NCBI RefSeq assembly: GCF_040689105.1
Contig: NZ_JBFBVU010000001.1
Span: 62,001-126,000, forward strand
From: Meridianimarinicoccus marinus
Lineage (GTDB): Bacteria; Pseudomonadota; Alphaproteobacteria; Rhodobacterales; Rhodobacteraceae
DNA: 64,000 nucleotides
Reading direction: 5' to 3'
Positions 51,679 through 60,935 of this stretch are shown here, piece by piece (positions within the stretch are counted from its first letter, which is position 1; every line of letters begins with the position of its first letter). A program made the translations under genes and the position numbers. The notes beneath the pieces are model-generated. The model saw only the letters and a list, made by a program, of their open reading frames with translations. It did not search any database and was not told the origin of the DNA.

Positions 51679-54209
51679 CCCTGGCCGTCGCCAGCCGCAT
51701 CGCCCGGCGCGAATTGCGCGGCGGGTTGCGCGGCTTTGCCGTGTTCCTGCTGTGCCTGATGCTGGGGGTCACCGCCATCGCCGCCGTCGGCATGGTGCGC
51801 AGCGCCATTCAGGAGGGTCTGCGCTCGGAAGGCGCGGTGATCCTGGGCGGCGATGCCGAGATGACCTTCACCTACCGCCCGGCCTTCCCTGAGGAACGCC
51901 GCTGGATGGAGGCGCGCGCCCTGCGCCTGTCCGAGGTCTATGACTTCCGGTCCATGGCGGTGGTCGAACGGGGTGACGTGACCGAACGCGGGCTGACACA
52001 GGTGAAAGCGGTGGACGACGCCTATCCACTGGTCGGTAATGTGACACTGTCGCCTGACATGCCGCTGGTCACGGCGCTGGAGGGCGCAGCGGGGCTTCCC
52101 GGCGCAGTCATGCAACAGGTGCTGATCGACCGGCTGGGTCTGACCCCCGGCGACCGGTTCATACTGGGTGTGCAGGAATTCGTGCTGATGGCAGCGCTGG
52201 AGGTCGAACCCGATGCCTCCTCAGCCGGATTCGCCCTGGGGCCGCGCACCATCGTGCGGCGCGCCGCGCTCGAGGCCTCGGGGCTGTTGGGCGACGGCAC
52301 CCTCTATGAAACCCGCTACCGTCTGGACCTGCCCGAGGGCGCCGATCTGGCCGGTCTGCAAGCCGCCGCCGAAACCGCCTTCCGCGACAGCGGTGTGCGC
52401 TGGCGCGATGCCCGCAACGGCGCGCCCGGCGTGGCCGAGTTCGTCAACCGGATCAGTGCCTTTCTCGTGCTGGTCGGGCTGGCGGGTCTGGCGGTGGGCG
52501 GGGTCGGGATCTCGGCCTCGGTACGCGCCTATCTGGCCTCCAAGACCGGGGTGATCGCGACCCTGAAAACCCTCGGCGCGGATCGCGGGACGATCTTTGC
52601 CACCTATCTTCTGCAGGTCGGGCTGGTCACGGCGGTGGGCGTTGCCGCCGGGGTCGTGCTGGGCGCCGCCCTGCCACTGGCGCTGGCGCCGATAATCGAG
52701 GCGCGCCTGCCGGTGCCGGTGGCCTTCGGGCTCAGTCTGCGGCCGCTGGCCGAAGCGGCGCTCTACGGCACGCTCACGGCGCTTGTCTTCGCGCTGTGGC
52801 CGCTGGCGCGCAGCGAAGAGGTTCGGGCGGCGGCGCTGTTCCGCGATGGCTCCGGTCCCGGCGCGCGGCAGCCGCGATTGCGCTACCTGCTGGTCATCGC
52901 CGGTCTGTTGCTGGCCCTTGTCGGGCTGGCCACCGCGCTGTCGGACGTGCCGCGCCTGGCGCTTTGGACGGCGGGCGCCATCCTTGCGGCACTGCTGGTG
53001 CTGGCCCTGACGGCCTGGGGACTGCGCCGGGGCGCGCGCTGGCTGGCCAAGCGGCAGGCGCTGCGCCACCATCGCACCCTGCGCACCGCGCTGGGCGCCA
53101 TCGGCGGCGCGGGCGAGGATGCCACCGCCGTGGTGCTGTCGCTGGGACTGGGACTGACCGTGCTGGCCGCAGTGGGCCAGATCGACAGCAACCTGCGCGG
53201 CGCCATCCAGCGCGACCTGCCCGAGATCGCGCCCAGCTATTTCTTCGTGGACATCCAGCCCGACCAGATGGCGGGCTTTCTCGACCGCCTGAACACGGAT
53301 CCCGCCGTCAACCGCGTCGACAGCGCCCCGATGCTGCGCGGCGTCGTCACCCGCATCAACGGCCAGCCCGCGCGCGAGGTTGCCGGGGATCACTGGGTGC
53401 TGCGCGGCGACCGGGGCGTGACCTATTCGCAAGAGGTGCCGCGCAACACCTCGGTGGTGGCCGGAGAGTGGTGGCCGGCGGACTATGACGGCCCGCCGCT
53501 GGCAAGTGTGGCGGCGGAAGAGGCCGGGGAGTTGGGCCTGTCGCTGGGCGACCGGCTAACGGTGAACATCCTGGGCCGCGACATCGAGGCCGAGATCACC
53601 AGCTTCCGCGAGGTGGACTTCTCCAACGCCGGGATCGGCTTCGTGTTGTCGCTGAACCCCGCCGCCCTCAGCGGCGCCCCGCACACCCATATTGCCACGG
53701 TCTACGCCGAGGCCGAGGCCGAAGCCGCCATCCTGCGCGACCTCGCCAGCGCCTATCCCAACATCACCGCCATCCGGGTGCGCGATGCCATCGACAATGT
53801 CGCGCGCGTGTTGCGCAGCCTTGCGGCGGCCACCTCCTATGGCGCCGGGGCTACGCTGCTGACCGGATTCGTGGTGCTGATCGGCGCGGCCGCCGCCGGG
53901 GTGCGCGGCCGGATCTACGAAGCCGCGATCCTGAAAACCCTCGGCGCCACCCGGCCGCAGATCCTGTTGGGCTTCACCCTGCGCGCGCTGCTGCTTGGTA
54001 CTGCCGCCGGGGCCGTGGCGCTTGTCGCAGGCGCCACCGCGGCCTGGGCGGTCATGGTCTTCGTCATGGACAGTGCGTTCCAGCTTGATCCGGGTAACGC
54101 GCTGGCCATCGTGCTGGGCGGCATCGGGGTCACCCTGCTGGCCGGGATCAGCTTTTCCTGGCCGCCCCTGGCCGCCCGCCCCGCGCGGGTGCTGCGGGCC
54201 ATGGGCTAG
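51675..54209 (+). CDS. ybbP: YbbP-like FtsX permease
   Basis: An 844-residue fused permease: N-terminal helix (about 15-38), periplasmic domain, and FtsX blocks around 255-390, 410-455 and 725-840. GGLRGFAVFLLCLMLGVTAIA is the first membrane segment. It is adjacent to ybbA and ends with a strong terminator hairpin. It is a second, independent exporter next to the lipocalin-linked one. Confidence 0.9.
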   Translation: MTLAVASRIARRELRGGLRGFAVFLLCLMLGVTAIAAVGMVRSAIQEGLRSEGAVILGGDAEMTFTYRPAFPEERRWMEARALRLSEVYDFRSMAVVERGDVTERGLTQVKAVDDAYPLVGNVTLSPDMPLVTALEGAAGLPGAVMQQVLIDRLGLTPGDRFILGVQEFVLMAALEVEPDASSAGFALGPRTIVRRAALEASGLLGDGTLYETRYRLDLPEGADLAGLQAAAETAFRDSGVRWRDARNGAPGVAEFVNRISAFLVLVGLAGLAVGGVGISASVRAYLASKTGVIATLKTLGADRGTIFATYLLQVGLVTAVGVAAGVVLGAALPLALAPIIEARLPVPVAFGLSLRPLAEAALYGTLTALVFALWPLARSEEVRAAALFRDGSGPGARQPRLRYLLVIAGLLLALVGLATALSDVPRLALWTAGAILAALLVLALTAWGLRRGARWLAKRQALRHHRTLRTALGAIGGAGEDATAVVLSLGLGLTVLAAVGQIDSNLRGAIQRDLPEIAPSYFFVDIQPDQMAGFLDRLNTDPAVNRVDSAPMLRGVVTRINGQPAREVAGDHWVLRGDRGVTYSQEVPRNTSVVAGEWWPADYDGPPLASVAAEEAGELGLSLGDRLTVNILGRDIEAEITSFREVDFSNAGIGFVLSLNPAALSGAPHTHIATVYAEAEAEAAILRDLASAYPNITAIRVRDAIDNVARVLRSLAAATSYGAGATLLTGFVVLIGAAAAGVRGRIYEAAILKTLGATRPQILLGFTLRALLLGTAAGAVALVAGATAAWAVMVFVMDSAFQLDPGNALAIVLGGIGVTLLAGISFSWPPLAARPARVLRAMG

Positions 54210-54217
54210 CGACAGGC

Positions 54218-54245
54218 GCCGCGCCGCTGCAACGCAGGGCGCGGC
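54218..54245 (+). terminator. terminator hairpin after ybbP
   Basis: GCCGCGCC (54218-54225) pairs with GGCGCGGC (54238-54245), with an inner CTGC/GCAG stem and an AAC loop, giving 12 bp interrupted by one bulged G. It starts 8 nt after the stop and is followed by CCCTCTTT. Confidence 0.65.
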
Positions 54246-54290
54246 CCCTCTTTCCCGTCACGCGTGCCGCCCGACGGGCCAGTCCCGGCT

Positions 54291-54315
54291 CTTTTTCTTG
54301 GCAAAAATACTCAAA
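54291..54315 (-). repeat. dispersed intergenic element, copy D
   Basis: CTTTTTCTTGGCAAAAATACTCAAA is the inverse orientation of copy A's core, with the same GCC variant. It lies downstream of ybbP and its terminator, in the 210-nt gap before mnmH. Confidence 0.7.
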
Positions 54316-54419
54316 CGCGCCGCGCAGCGGCGCCCGGCCCGCCGCCTTGCGGCCCATAGGCCAAATGGCGGCGGGCGCATCCGCTTCCCATGTCGCGGTG
54401 GCCTGTGCTAGGCGCAGGT

Positions 54420-55490
54420 ATGGCTTTTCTCCTCACCGACCTCCGCGATTTGCCCAGGGCCGGCTTCGACGATCTGATCGACGCGCGCGCGCCGTCCGAA
54501 TTTGCCGAGGATCATCTGCCCGGCGCCCTCAGCCTGCCGGTGCTGAGTGACGAGGAACGCGCCCGCGTCGGCACCATGTATGTGCAGCAAAGCCGTTTCG
54601 GCGCCCGCAAGATGGGCGCGGCCCTGGTCATCCGCAATATCGCCGCGCATCTGGAAGGCCCGCTTGCCAACCGCGAGGGCGGTTGGCGGCCCCTGGTCTA
54701 CTGCTGGCGTGGCGGCCAACGGTCGGGCACCTTCGGCTGGCTGCTGAAAGAGATCGGCTGGCGTGCCGAAACACTGGAGGGCGGTTATCGCAGCTATCGC
54801 CGGCTGGTGGTGCGCGCGCTGTATGACCAGCCGATTGCGCCGCCATTGGTGATGCTGGACGGCATGACCTGCACCGCCAAGACCGAGGTGCTGCGGCTTC
54901 TGGCGCAGGCCGGCTGGCAGGTTCTGGATCTGGAGGGGCTGGCCAGGCATCGCGGCTCAATCTTCGGCGGACGGGCCGATCCGCAGCCCGGCCAGAAGGC
55001 CTTCGAGGGCGCCATCGCGCAGGCGCTGTCCGGGTTCGATCCGGCGCGCCCGGTGGTGGTGGAGGCCGAAAGCTCCAAGGTGGGCAACCTGATCGTGCCG
55101 CCGCAGGTCTGGTCGGCCATGTGCGCGGCCCCGCGTGTGCGGCTGGCAGCGCCCTTGGCGGCACGGGCCGAATTCTTCCTTGCCGCCTATGCCGATCTGC
55201 TGGCCGATCCGGTGCGGTTTTCCGCCACCATTGGCAAGCTGCGGCGGTTGCACGGGGCCGCGCAGGTCGCGGCCTGGCAAGGACAGGTGGCGGAGGGCGC
55301 CTTCGGTGAGGTTGCCGCCGGGCTGATGGCGCAGCACTATGATCCACGCTACCGGCGGTCATCTGCGCGTCACGACCCCGCGGTGACGGCCGGCGTGGAT
55401 CTGGAGGCTCTGACCCCTGAGGCCCTGACTGACGCCTTGCCGCGCATCGCGGCGGCGCTGGAAAAGGCGGTCACCGGGCCGCGCGGATAA
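54420..55490 (+). CDS. mnmH: tRNA 2-selenouridine synthase
   Basis: A 356-residue protein: an N-terminal rhodanese domain with the catalytic Cys95 in YCWRGGQRSGTF, then a P-loop domain. The Walker-type motif reads GMTCTAKT (148-155) where GxxGxGKT would be expected; the lysine and threonine are kept. It replaces S with Se in mnm5s2U34 of tRNA, using selenophosphate from SelD. ATG at 54420 is chosen. Its last 20 nt overlap the end of the convergent selD gene. Confidence 0.92.
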   Translation: MAFLLTDLRDLPRAGFDDLIDARAPSEFAEDHLPGALSLPVLSDEERARVGTMYVQQSRFGARKMGAALVIRNIAAHLEGPLANREGGWRPLVYCWRGGQRSGTFGWLLKEIGWRAETLEGGYRSYRRLVVRALYDQPIAPPLVMLDGMTCTAKTEVLRLLAQAGWQVLDLEGLARHRGSIFGGRADPQPGQKAFEGAIAQALSGFDPARPVVVEAESSKVGNLIVPPQVWSAMCAAPRVRLAAPLAARAEFFLAAYADLLADPVRFSATIGKLRRLHGAAQVAAWQGQVAEGAFGEVAAGLMAQHYDPRYRRSSARHDPAVTAGVDLEALTPEALTDALPRIAAALEKAVTGPRG

Positions 55491-57678
55491 TCCCTGCGGG
55501 GGCGTTCTCAACCATTCCGATCTTCCGGGCCATATGGCCCTTGGCCTGCAACTGGTTCACCGCGCCCTCTGCCGCCTCCGCAGGCACGGCGGCCAGAAAG
55601 CCACCGCAGGTCTGCGGGTCGAACAGAAGGGCTGTGCGCGTGTTGTCTTCGAAGCCTTCCATCGACGGCAAGGCGTGGTCCCGATTGGCCGCGAACAGCG
55701 ATGAGCGCAAGCCGCTGGCGGCCAGCGCTTCGGCCCCTGCGTAGATCGCAAAAGCGGTCGGGTTAAAGGTCATCCCGACCCCCGAGGCCTGCGCCATCGC
55801 CAGTGCGTGACCGGCCAGCCCGAAACCTGTCACATCGGTCATCGCATGGGCCAGCGGTGCCAGCAGCGCCGCTGCATCCGCCTGCGACCGGACCAGCGTG
55901 GCATAGAGCGCGGCCATATCCGCGCCCGCGGCCAGCCCGCGCATCTCGGCGGCCAGCAGGGTGCCGGACCCCAGCGCGCGGGTCAGGATCAGCGCATCAC
56001 CGGATCGCGCGCCGGACAGCTCGATCGGCGGGCGGTCGCAGATTCCGGTGACCGTGAACCCCAGGCTCAACTCGGCGCCCTGCGTGGTGTGGCCTCCGGC
56101 CAGATCGGCCCCGGCGGCGCGGAAAATGGCGCTGGCGGCCTCGGTGATCTCGGACAGGGTACGGGCCTGCATCTCGTCCCGCATGGCGGGCAGGGTCAGG
56201 CTGGCCAGTGCCACCTGCGGTGCCGCGCCCATGGCCCAGATGTCGCCAAGCGCGTGGAGCGCGGTGATCTGCGCCATGCGCCAGGGATCGGGCAGCACCG
56301 CGCGCAGGTGATCTGTGGTCAGCACCTGGAACCGGCCCGCGCCCAGATCGAGGATCGCCGCATCATCGCCGGGGCGCGAGGCCAGATCCTTGCGCCCGGT
56401 CTCGGGCAGGCGGGCCAAAGCCCCGGCCAGTGTCGCCGGTCCGACCTTGGCCCCGCAGCCGCCACAGAGCGGCGGGCGCGATGTCACCGCCTCGCGTACC
56501 CCGGCGGCGGTGACGCGGGGCAGGGGCGGGGTTTCCATCGCAGGCAGGGTGCGAAACTTCTCCATGAAGTCCTGATCGATCTTGTTCTTCAGCCGCCACA
56601 GCCATTGTGCGGCCAGCGTCACCGGGCCTTTCTCGACCAGCGCGGCCTTGCCGCCCAGCGAGATCAGCTTGAGGTAGTCGCGTTGCGGGTCATAGGGGCG
56701 GCGGCGCGACTGTCCGGTCAGATCGGCCTTGAGGTTGTGGTACAGGATCGGCGCCTCGCGCACCGCAAACACCCCGGCCTTGGGGCGCGGCGCGTGGGTC
56801 AGATGGGCGCAATCGCCCACTGCGTAGATCCGCGGATCGGACAGGCTGTGCAGGTCGGGGCCAACGTTGATGAAGCCCTCGGTCAGTTCCAGCCCGGTCC
56901 CGGCAATCCACGGATGCGGCCGGGTGCCGGCGGTGCCGACGCAGAAATCGAAGGGGATCGGTGCGCCGTCGGCCAGATGCAGCGCGCCCTCGGTCACATG
57001 GGTGATGCGGCTGTGGTCGCGCAGGGCGATCCCGGCGTCGATCAGCCGGTCCAGCAACAGCGTCTGGGCCTTGGGCCGCAGAAGCGCCAGCGGCGCGGCG
57101 GCCTCGACCAGCGTAACCTCGGGCGCGGCAACCCCGGCGGCGCGCAGGCGGTGTGCCATCGCCAGCGCAAGCTCGACCCCGGCCACCCCGGCACCGATGA
57201 TCGCCACGCGGGCGGGCGTGCCTTTGGTCTCGACCTGCTGCACGAACTCCGCCCAGCGGCGCGCGAAGGGCCCCAGCGGCTTGGCCGGCACGCAATGGTC
57301 AGAAAACCCCGGCAGCACCGGCATGTCCGAGGTGATGCCCACATCCACCGAGGCCAGATCATAGCCCACCGGTGCCCGCCCGGCGACATGGACCTCTTGC
57401 GCGTCCCGATCGATGCCCGTGGCCGCGTCGAGGATCAGCCGCGCCCCGGCAAACCGCGCCAGCCGCACCAGGTCGATGTCCAGATCGGCGCGGTCGTAAT
57501 GCCCGGCCACATGTCCCGGCAGCATCCCCGAATAGGGCGCGGTCGGGCCGGGGTTGATCAGGGTCAGCCGCACGCCCGCCACCGGCGCCATGCCCCATTT
57601 GCGCAACAGCAGCGCATGGGTATGGCCGCCTCCGACCAAAACAAGGTCGCGGGTCAGGGGCAGCGGCGGTGTCATCAT
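55471..57678 (-). CDS. selD: FAD oxidoreductase-SelD fusion
   Basis: A 735-residue fusion. Residues 1-385 are a NDH-2-like pyridine-nucleotide disulfide oxidoreductase (VLVGGGHTH, VAIIGAGVAGVELALA, YAVGDCAHL). Residues about 395-735 are selenophosphate synthetase: LCGGCGAKVGP holds the catalytic Cys408 and Lys411, followed by GDDAAIL and AGADLAGGHTTQ. It makes selenophosphate, the Se donor for MnmH. The oxidoreductase may reduce selenium species or supply electrons; that is inference. Such fusions occur in several alphaproteobacteria. Confidence 0.92.
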   Translation of the reverse strand: MMTPPLPLTRDLVLVGGGHTHALLLRKWGMAPVAGVRLTLINPGPTAPYSGMLPGHVAGHYDRADLDIDLVRLARFAGARLILDAATGIDRDAQEVHVAGRAPVGYDLASVDVGITSDMPVLPGFSDHCVPAKPLGPFARRWAEFVQQVETKGTPARVAIIGAGVAGVELALAMAHRLRAAGVAAPEVTLVEAAAPLALLRPKAQTLLLDRLIDAGIALRDHSRITHVTEGALHLADGAPIPFDFCVGTAGTRPHPWIAGTGLELTEGFINVGPDLHSLSDPRIYAVGDCAHLTHAPRPKAGVFAVREAPILYHNLKADLTGQSRRRPYDPQRDYLKLISLGGKAALVEKGPVTLAAQWLWRLKNKIDQDFMEKFRTLPAMETPPLPRVTAAGVREAVTSRPPLCGGCGAKVGPATLAGALARLPETGRKDLASRPGDDAAILDLGAGRFQVLTTDHLRAVLPDPWRMAQITALHALGDIWAMGAAPQVALASLTLPAMRDEMQARTLSEITEAASAIFRAAGADLAGGHTTQGAELSLGFTVTGICDRPPIELSGARSGDALILTRALGSGTLLAAEMRGLAAGADMAALYATLVRSQADAAALLAPLAHAMTDVTGFGLAGHALAMAQASGVGMTFNPTAFAIYAGAEALAASGLRSSLFAANRDHALPSMEGFEDNTRTALLFDPQTCGGFLAAVPAEAAEGAVNQLQAKGHMARKIGMVENAPAGIIRAAR

Positions 57679-57889
57679 CGGGCAGTCTCCAGCGCCGGTC
57701 GCGGGATGTGGCCGGTCCGCCCCAGCGGATACGCCAATTCGCGACCCGGCAACAGGCGGCGCGCGCCAGAGTGATTCTGTCGCACCATGGGCCTTCCTCT
57801 GCCTTGGCGGCAGGAAGCTGTTTATGCTTCACTGCGGGACGGAACCTGGTTCCGGAATGCCCGTGGAAGAATGGGGGAAAACCGACGTG

Positions 57890-58348
57890 ATGAAGAATCC
57901 ATACGATTTCAGCCAGATGTTCAAGATGTTCGATCCGAACGACGTGCAGAAGTACTTCGATCCGAACCGCATGTTCTCGGCATTCGAACCGGCGAAAAGC
58001 CCGGCCTTTGACATGTCTGGCGTGTTCGACATGAACCGCAAGAACTTCGAAGCCATGGTTGACGCCAACAAGGCCGCCGCCGCCGCCTACAAGGATCTGC
58101 TGGAAAAGCAGATGGAGGTCTTCGGCCAGATGACCAGTGCCGCGCGCGAGCATACGGCCTGGATGGATGAGACCACTGGACCGGATGCAATTTCGAAGCG
58201 GACCGAAGCCTATGGACAGGCCGTGGAAAAGGCGCTGGTGCTGATGCGCAAGCTGGCAGACAGCGCGCGCGATGCCAATGAAGAGGCCTATACTCAGCTG
58301 AAAGGTCAGGTCGACGAGGCCATGACCGAGTTGAAGAAACCCAAGTGA
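57890..58348 (+). CDS. phasin
   Basis: A 152-residue phasin-family protein with repeated Phe/Asp/Pro-rich N-terminus (PYDFSQMFKMFDPND) and a helical, amphipathic C-terminal half (KALVLMRKLADSARDANEEAYTQL). Phasins coat polyhydroxybutyrate granules and stabilise them. ATG at 57890 is chosen, 10 nt after GGGGGAAA; ATG at 57857 would add 11 residues. It is strongly expressed in PHB-storing cells. A UUCG-capped terminator follows. Confidence 0.9.
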   Translation: MKNPYDFSQMFKMFDPNDVQKYFDPNRMFSAFEPAKSPAFDMSGVFDMNRKNFEAMVDANKAAAAAYKDLLEKQMEVFGQMTSAAREHTAWMDETTGPDAISKRTEAYGQAVEKALVLMRKLADSARDANEEAYTQLKGQVDEAMTELKKPK

Positions 58349-58355
58349 TCCTGAC

Positions 58356-58379
58356 GGGCGGCGCCTTCGGGGGCCGCCC
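58356..58379 (+). terminator. UUCG-capped terminator after phasin
   Basis: GGGCGGC (58356-58362) pairs with GCCGCCC (58373-58379) and the inner CC-TTCG-GG forms a UUCG tetraloop. It begins 8 nt after the phasin stop. No T-run follows. Confidence 0.55.
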
Positions 58380-58412
58380 CTGCTATTGCCGCCGAGGCCA
58401 GAGAACCCCGAC

Positions 58413-59684
58413 ATGAAAGATCATGAGCTGCGCTATGCGCTCTCGAACGAGTTGCACGCGCGCCCGTTCCCGTCGCTGAAAGCGCCCAGCCGCGCGCTGT
58501 TTCTGGCGTTCAAGCGGCCCGACAATGCCGCGGCACGGGATCGCGAGGCCGACCGCGCGCATCTGCTGGATCTTCTGGATCGCTTCGGGGCCCAGCATCC
58601 GCAGCCCGACGCCACCCATTATTTCGGCGCCATCGGCCTGCACATGTTGAAATGGGAAAGCCATACCGAGTTCGTCTCCTACACGCTGTTCTCGGACGGG
58701 CTGGCCGCGGTGCCCTTCACCGGGCAGGACTTCCACCTGTTTCCCTCCGACTGGCTGGAGAAAATCCCCGGCGTGCGGGTGACCTCGGCCCTGGTGCGGG
58801 TCGAAACCCTGACCCCCGAGACCGATCTGGAAGGCAAGCTGGCGGAGTGGTTCGTCAGCGACAGCGTCGCCTGCAGCCATGTGGTCGACGATGCCGCCAT
58901 CGTGGCCAGCGACTTCCGCATCGACACGCAGGGCCATATCCGCATGGCGCTGTTCGCCCGGCCCGGAACCGGGCCAAGCCGGATTGGCCGCATCGTCCAG
59001 CGCCTGTGCGAGATCGAGACCTACAAGTCGATGTCGATGCTGGGCCTGGCGATGGCGCGCGAGTTGAACCAGAAGATGAACACGGTCGAGACCGACCTGT
59101 CCGATCTGATCGCGGACATGAGCAACGAGGGCCGGCCCTCGGAAAGCACGCTGCATTCGCTGCTGAAAAGCTCGGCTGATCTGGAAAACCTGTCGGCGCG
59201 GGCCAGTTTCCGCTTCGGTGCAACACGGGCCTACGAGGCCCTTGTGGCCCAGCGCATCCAGGCCCTGCGCGAAGAGCGCCGGGAAGGGCGCCAGACGCTG
59301 GGCGAATTCATGATGCGCCGCTTCGATCCGGCCATGCGCACGGTGCATTCCTGCGAAGCGCGGCTGAACCGGATGACCGAGCGCGCCACCCGAGCGGGCG
59401 AGTTGCTGCGCACCCGTGTCGATGTGGAACGCTCGGCCCAGAACCAGAAGCTGCTGGAAAGCATGGACCAGCGCGCCGATGTGCAGTTGCGGCTGCAACA
59501 GACGGTCGAGGGGCTGTCGGTGGTGGCGATCAGCTATTACGCGATAAACCTTGCGCTCTACATGGTCGGGCCGCTGGGCTATGGGCTGGGGCTGTCCAAG
59601 ACCTGGCTGGCCGCCCTGGTGACACCGCCGGTGATTGCGGCGGTCTGGTACGCGGTCGAGCGGATCAAGAAACGCTTTCACTAG
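58413..59684 (+). CDS. DUF3422 membrane protein
   Basis: A 423-residue protein starting KDHELRYALSNELHARPF, with a large soluble N-terminal part, coiled-coil-like segments (about 280-360) and two C-terminal membrane helices (about 365-385 and 395-415). This matches the DUF3422 family, whose function is not established. ATG at 58413 is the family start. Confidence 0.88.
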   Translation: MKDHELRYALSNELHARPFPSLKAPSRALFLAFKRPDNAAARDREADRAHLLDLLDRFGAQHPQPDATHYFGAIGLHMLKWESHTEFVSYTLFSDGLAAVPFTGQDFHLFPSDWLEKIPGVRVTSALVRVETLTPETDLEGKLAEWFVSDSVACSHVVDDAAIVASDFRIDTQGHIRMALFARPGTGPSRIGRIVQRLCEIETYKSMSMLGLAMARELNQKMNTVETDLSDLIADMSNEGRPSESTLHSLLKSSADLENLSARASFRFGATRAYEALVAQRIQALREERREGRQTLGEFMMRRFDPAMRTVHSCEARLNRMTERATRAGELLRTRVDVERSAQNQKLLESMDQRADVQLRLQQTVEGLSVVAISYYAINLALYMVGPLGYGLGLSKTWLAALVTPPVIAAVWYAVERIKKRFH

Positions 59685-59691
59685 CGTCACC

Positions 59692-59720
59692 CCGCGCGCC
59701 CACTGGCAACCGGGGCGCGG
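59692..59720 (+). terminator. terminator hairpin after the DUF3422 gene
   Basis: CCGCGC and CCC (59692-59701, one bulged G) pair with GGG and GCGCGG (59712-59720) around a 10-nt loop, 8 nt after the stop. No T-run follows. Confidence 0.4.
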
Positions 59721-59758
59721 CGGGCCTAGATTGATCCTGACCAAGGGGGCCTGCCGTC

Positions 59759-60922
59759 ATGCCGATCAAGAACCGTTTCTCGGAAATGCTGGACGAGATC
59801 GCCAACATCCGCCGCGACATCCATGCCCATCCCGAACTGATGTTCGACACCCATCGCACCGGCGCGCTGGTGGCCGAACAGTTGCGCGCCTTCGGCTGCG
59901 ACACGGTCGACGAGGGGATCGCCCGGACCGGGGTGGTGGGCGTCATCAAGGGCCGCAGCGATACGCGCGGGCGGGTTGTCGGGCTGCGTGCCGACATGGA
60001 TGCGCTGCCGATCCAGGAAACCACCGGGGTGGACTATGCTTCGACCGTGCCGGGCGCCATGCATGCCTGCGGCCATGACGGCCATACCGCCATGCTGCTG
60101 GGGGCGGCGAAATACCTGGCCGAGACCCGCAATTTCGACGGCACCGTGGTGGTGATCTTCCAGCCCGCCGAAGAGGGCGGCGGCGGCGGCCGGGTGATGG
60201 TCGAGGAAGGCGTGATGGACCGCTACGGCATCGACGAGGTCTACGGCATGCACAACTGGCCCGGCCAGCCCGTGGGCAGTTTCGCGATCCGGCCGGGGCC
60301 GTTCTTTGCCTCGACCGATGAATTCAACATCCGGGTGCAGGGCAGGGGCGGCCATGCGGCCAAGCCCCATGACACCGTGGATCCCATCGTCACCGCCAGC
60401 CAGATCGTGATGGCGCTGCAGGCCGTCATCAGCCGCAACACCGATCCGGTGCATCAGGCGGTGCTGTCGGTGACCAGCATCGAGTCGTCCTCGAAGGCGC
60501 ATAACGTGATCCCGCAGTACGTCGATCTGCGCGGCACCGTGCGCACGCTGGATGCGGGCGTGCGGGCGCAAGTGCGCGACCGGCTGGTCGCCGTGGCCGA
60601 AGGCATTGCCGCCGCCGCCGGTGCGCGGGCCGAGGTCGCCTATGTCGAAGGCTACCCGGTGATGGTCAACGCCGCGCGCGAGACCGAATTCGCGGCGGAC
60701 GCGGCGCGCCGGGTCTCGGGCGATTGCGCCGAGGCGCCGCTGGTCATGGGCGGCGAGGATTTCGCCTATATGCTGCAGGCCCGTCCCGGCGCCTATGTGC
60801 TGGTGGGCAATGGCGATACGGCGGCGGTGCACCACCCGGACTACAACTTCAACGACGAGGTGATCCCGGCGGGCTGTTCATGGTGGGCGGAACTGGCGGA
60901 ATCGCGGCTGCCGCTGGCCTAG
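59759..60922 (+). CDS. M20 amidohydrolase (hippurate hydrolase type)
   Basis: A 387-residue M20D peptidase: metal motifs MHACGHDGHTAML (about 101-113), FQPAEEGGGGG and the C-terminal GGEDFAYM. A lid/dimer domain lies around 185-300. The family releases acyl or aromatic groups from N-acyl amino acids such as hippurate or N-acetyl-diaminopimelate. The substrate cannot be assigned. It is followed after 13 nt by a sulfotransferase gene. Confidence 0.9.
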   Translation: MPIKNRFSEMLDEIANIRRDIHAHPELMFDTHRTGALVAEQLRAFGCDTVDEGIARTGVVGVIKGRSDTRGRVVGLRADMDALPIQETTGVDYASTVPGAMHACGHDGHTAMLLGAAKYLAETRNFDGTVVVIFQPAEEGGGGGRVMVEEGVMDRYGIDEVYGMHNWPGQPVGSFAIRPGPFFASTDEFNIRVQGRGGHAAKPHDTVDPIVTASQIVMALQAVISRNTDPVHQAVLSVTSIESSSKAHNVIPQYVDLRGTVRTLDAGVRAQVRDRLVAVAEGIAAAAGARAEVAYVEGYPVMVNAARETEFAADAARRVSGDCAEAPLVMGGEDFAYMLQARPGAYVLVGNGDTAAVHHPDYNFNDEVIPAGCSWWAELAESRLPLA

Positions 60923-60935
60923 ATCGGAGATCGCG

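Noticed and set aside
59731..59744. TTGATCCTGACCAA as a second FNR-type box
   Set aside because: One arm is imperfect (ACCAA) and it lies only 14 nt before the M20 amidohydrolase ATG, too close to be a typical activator site.
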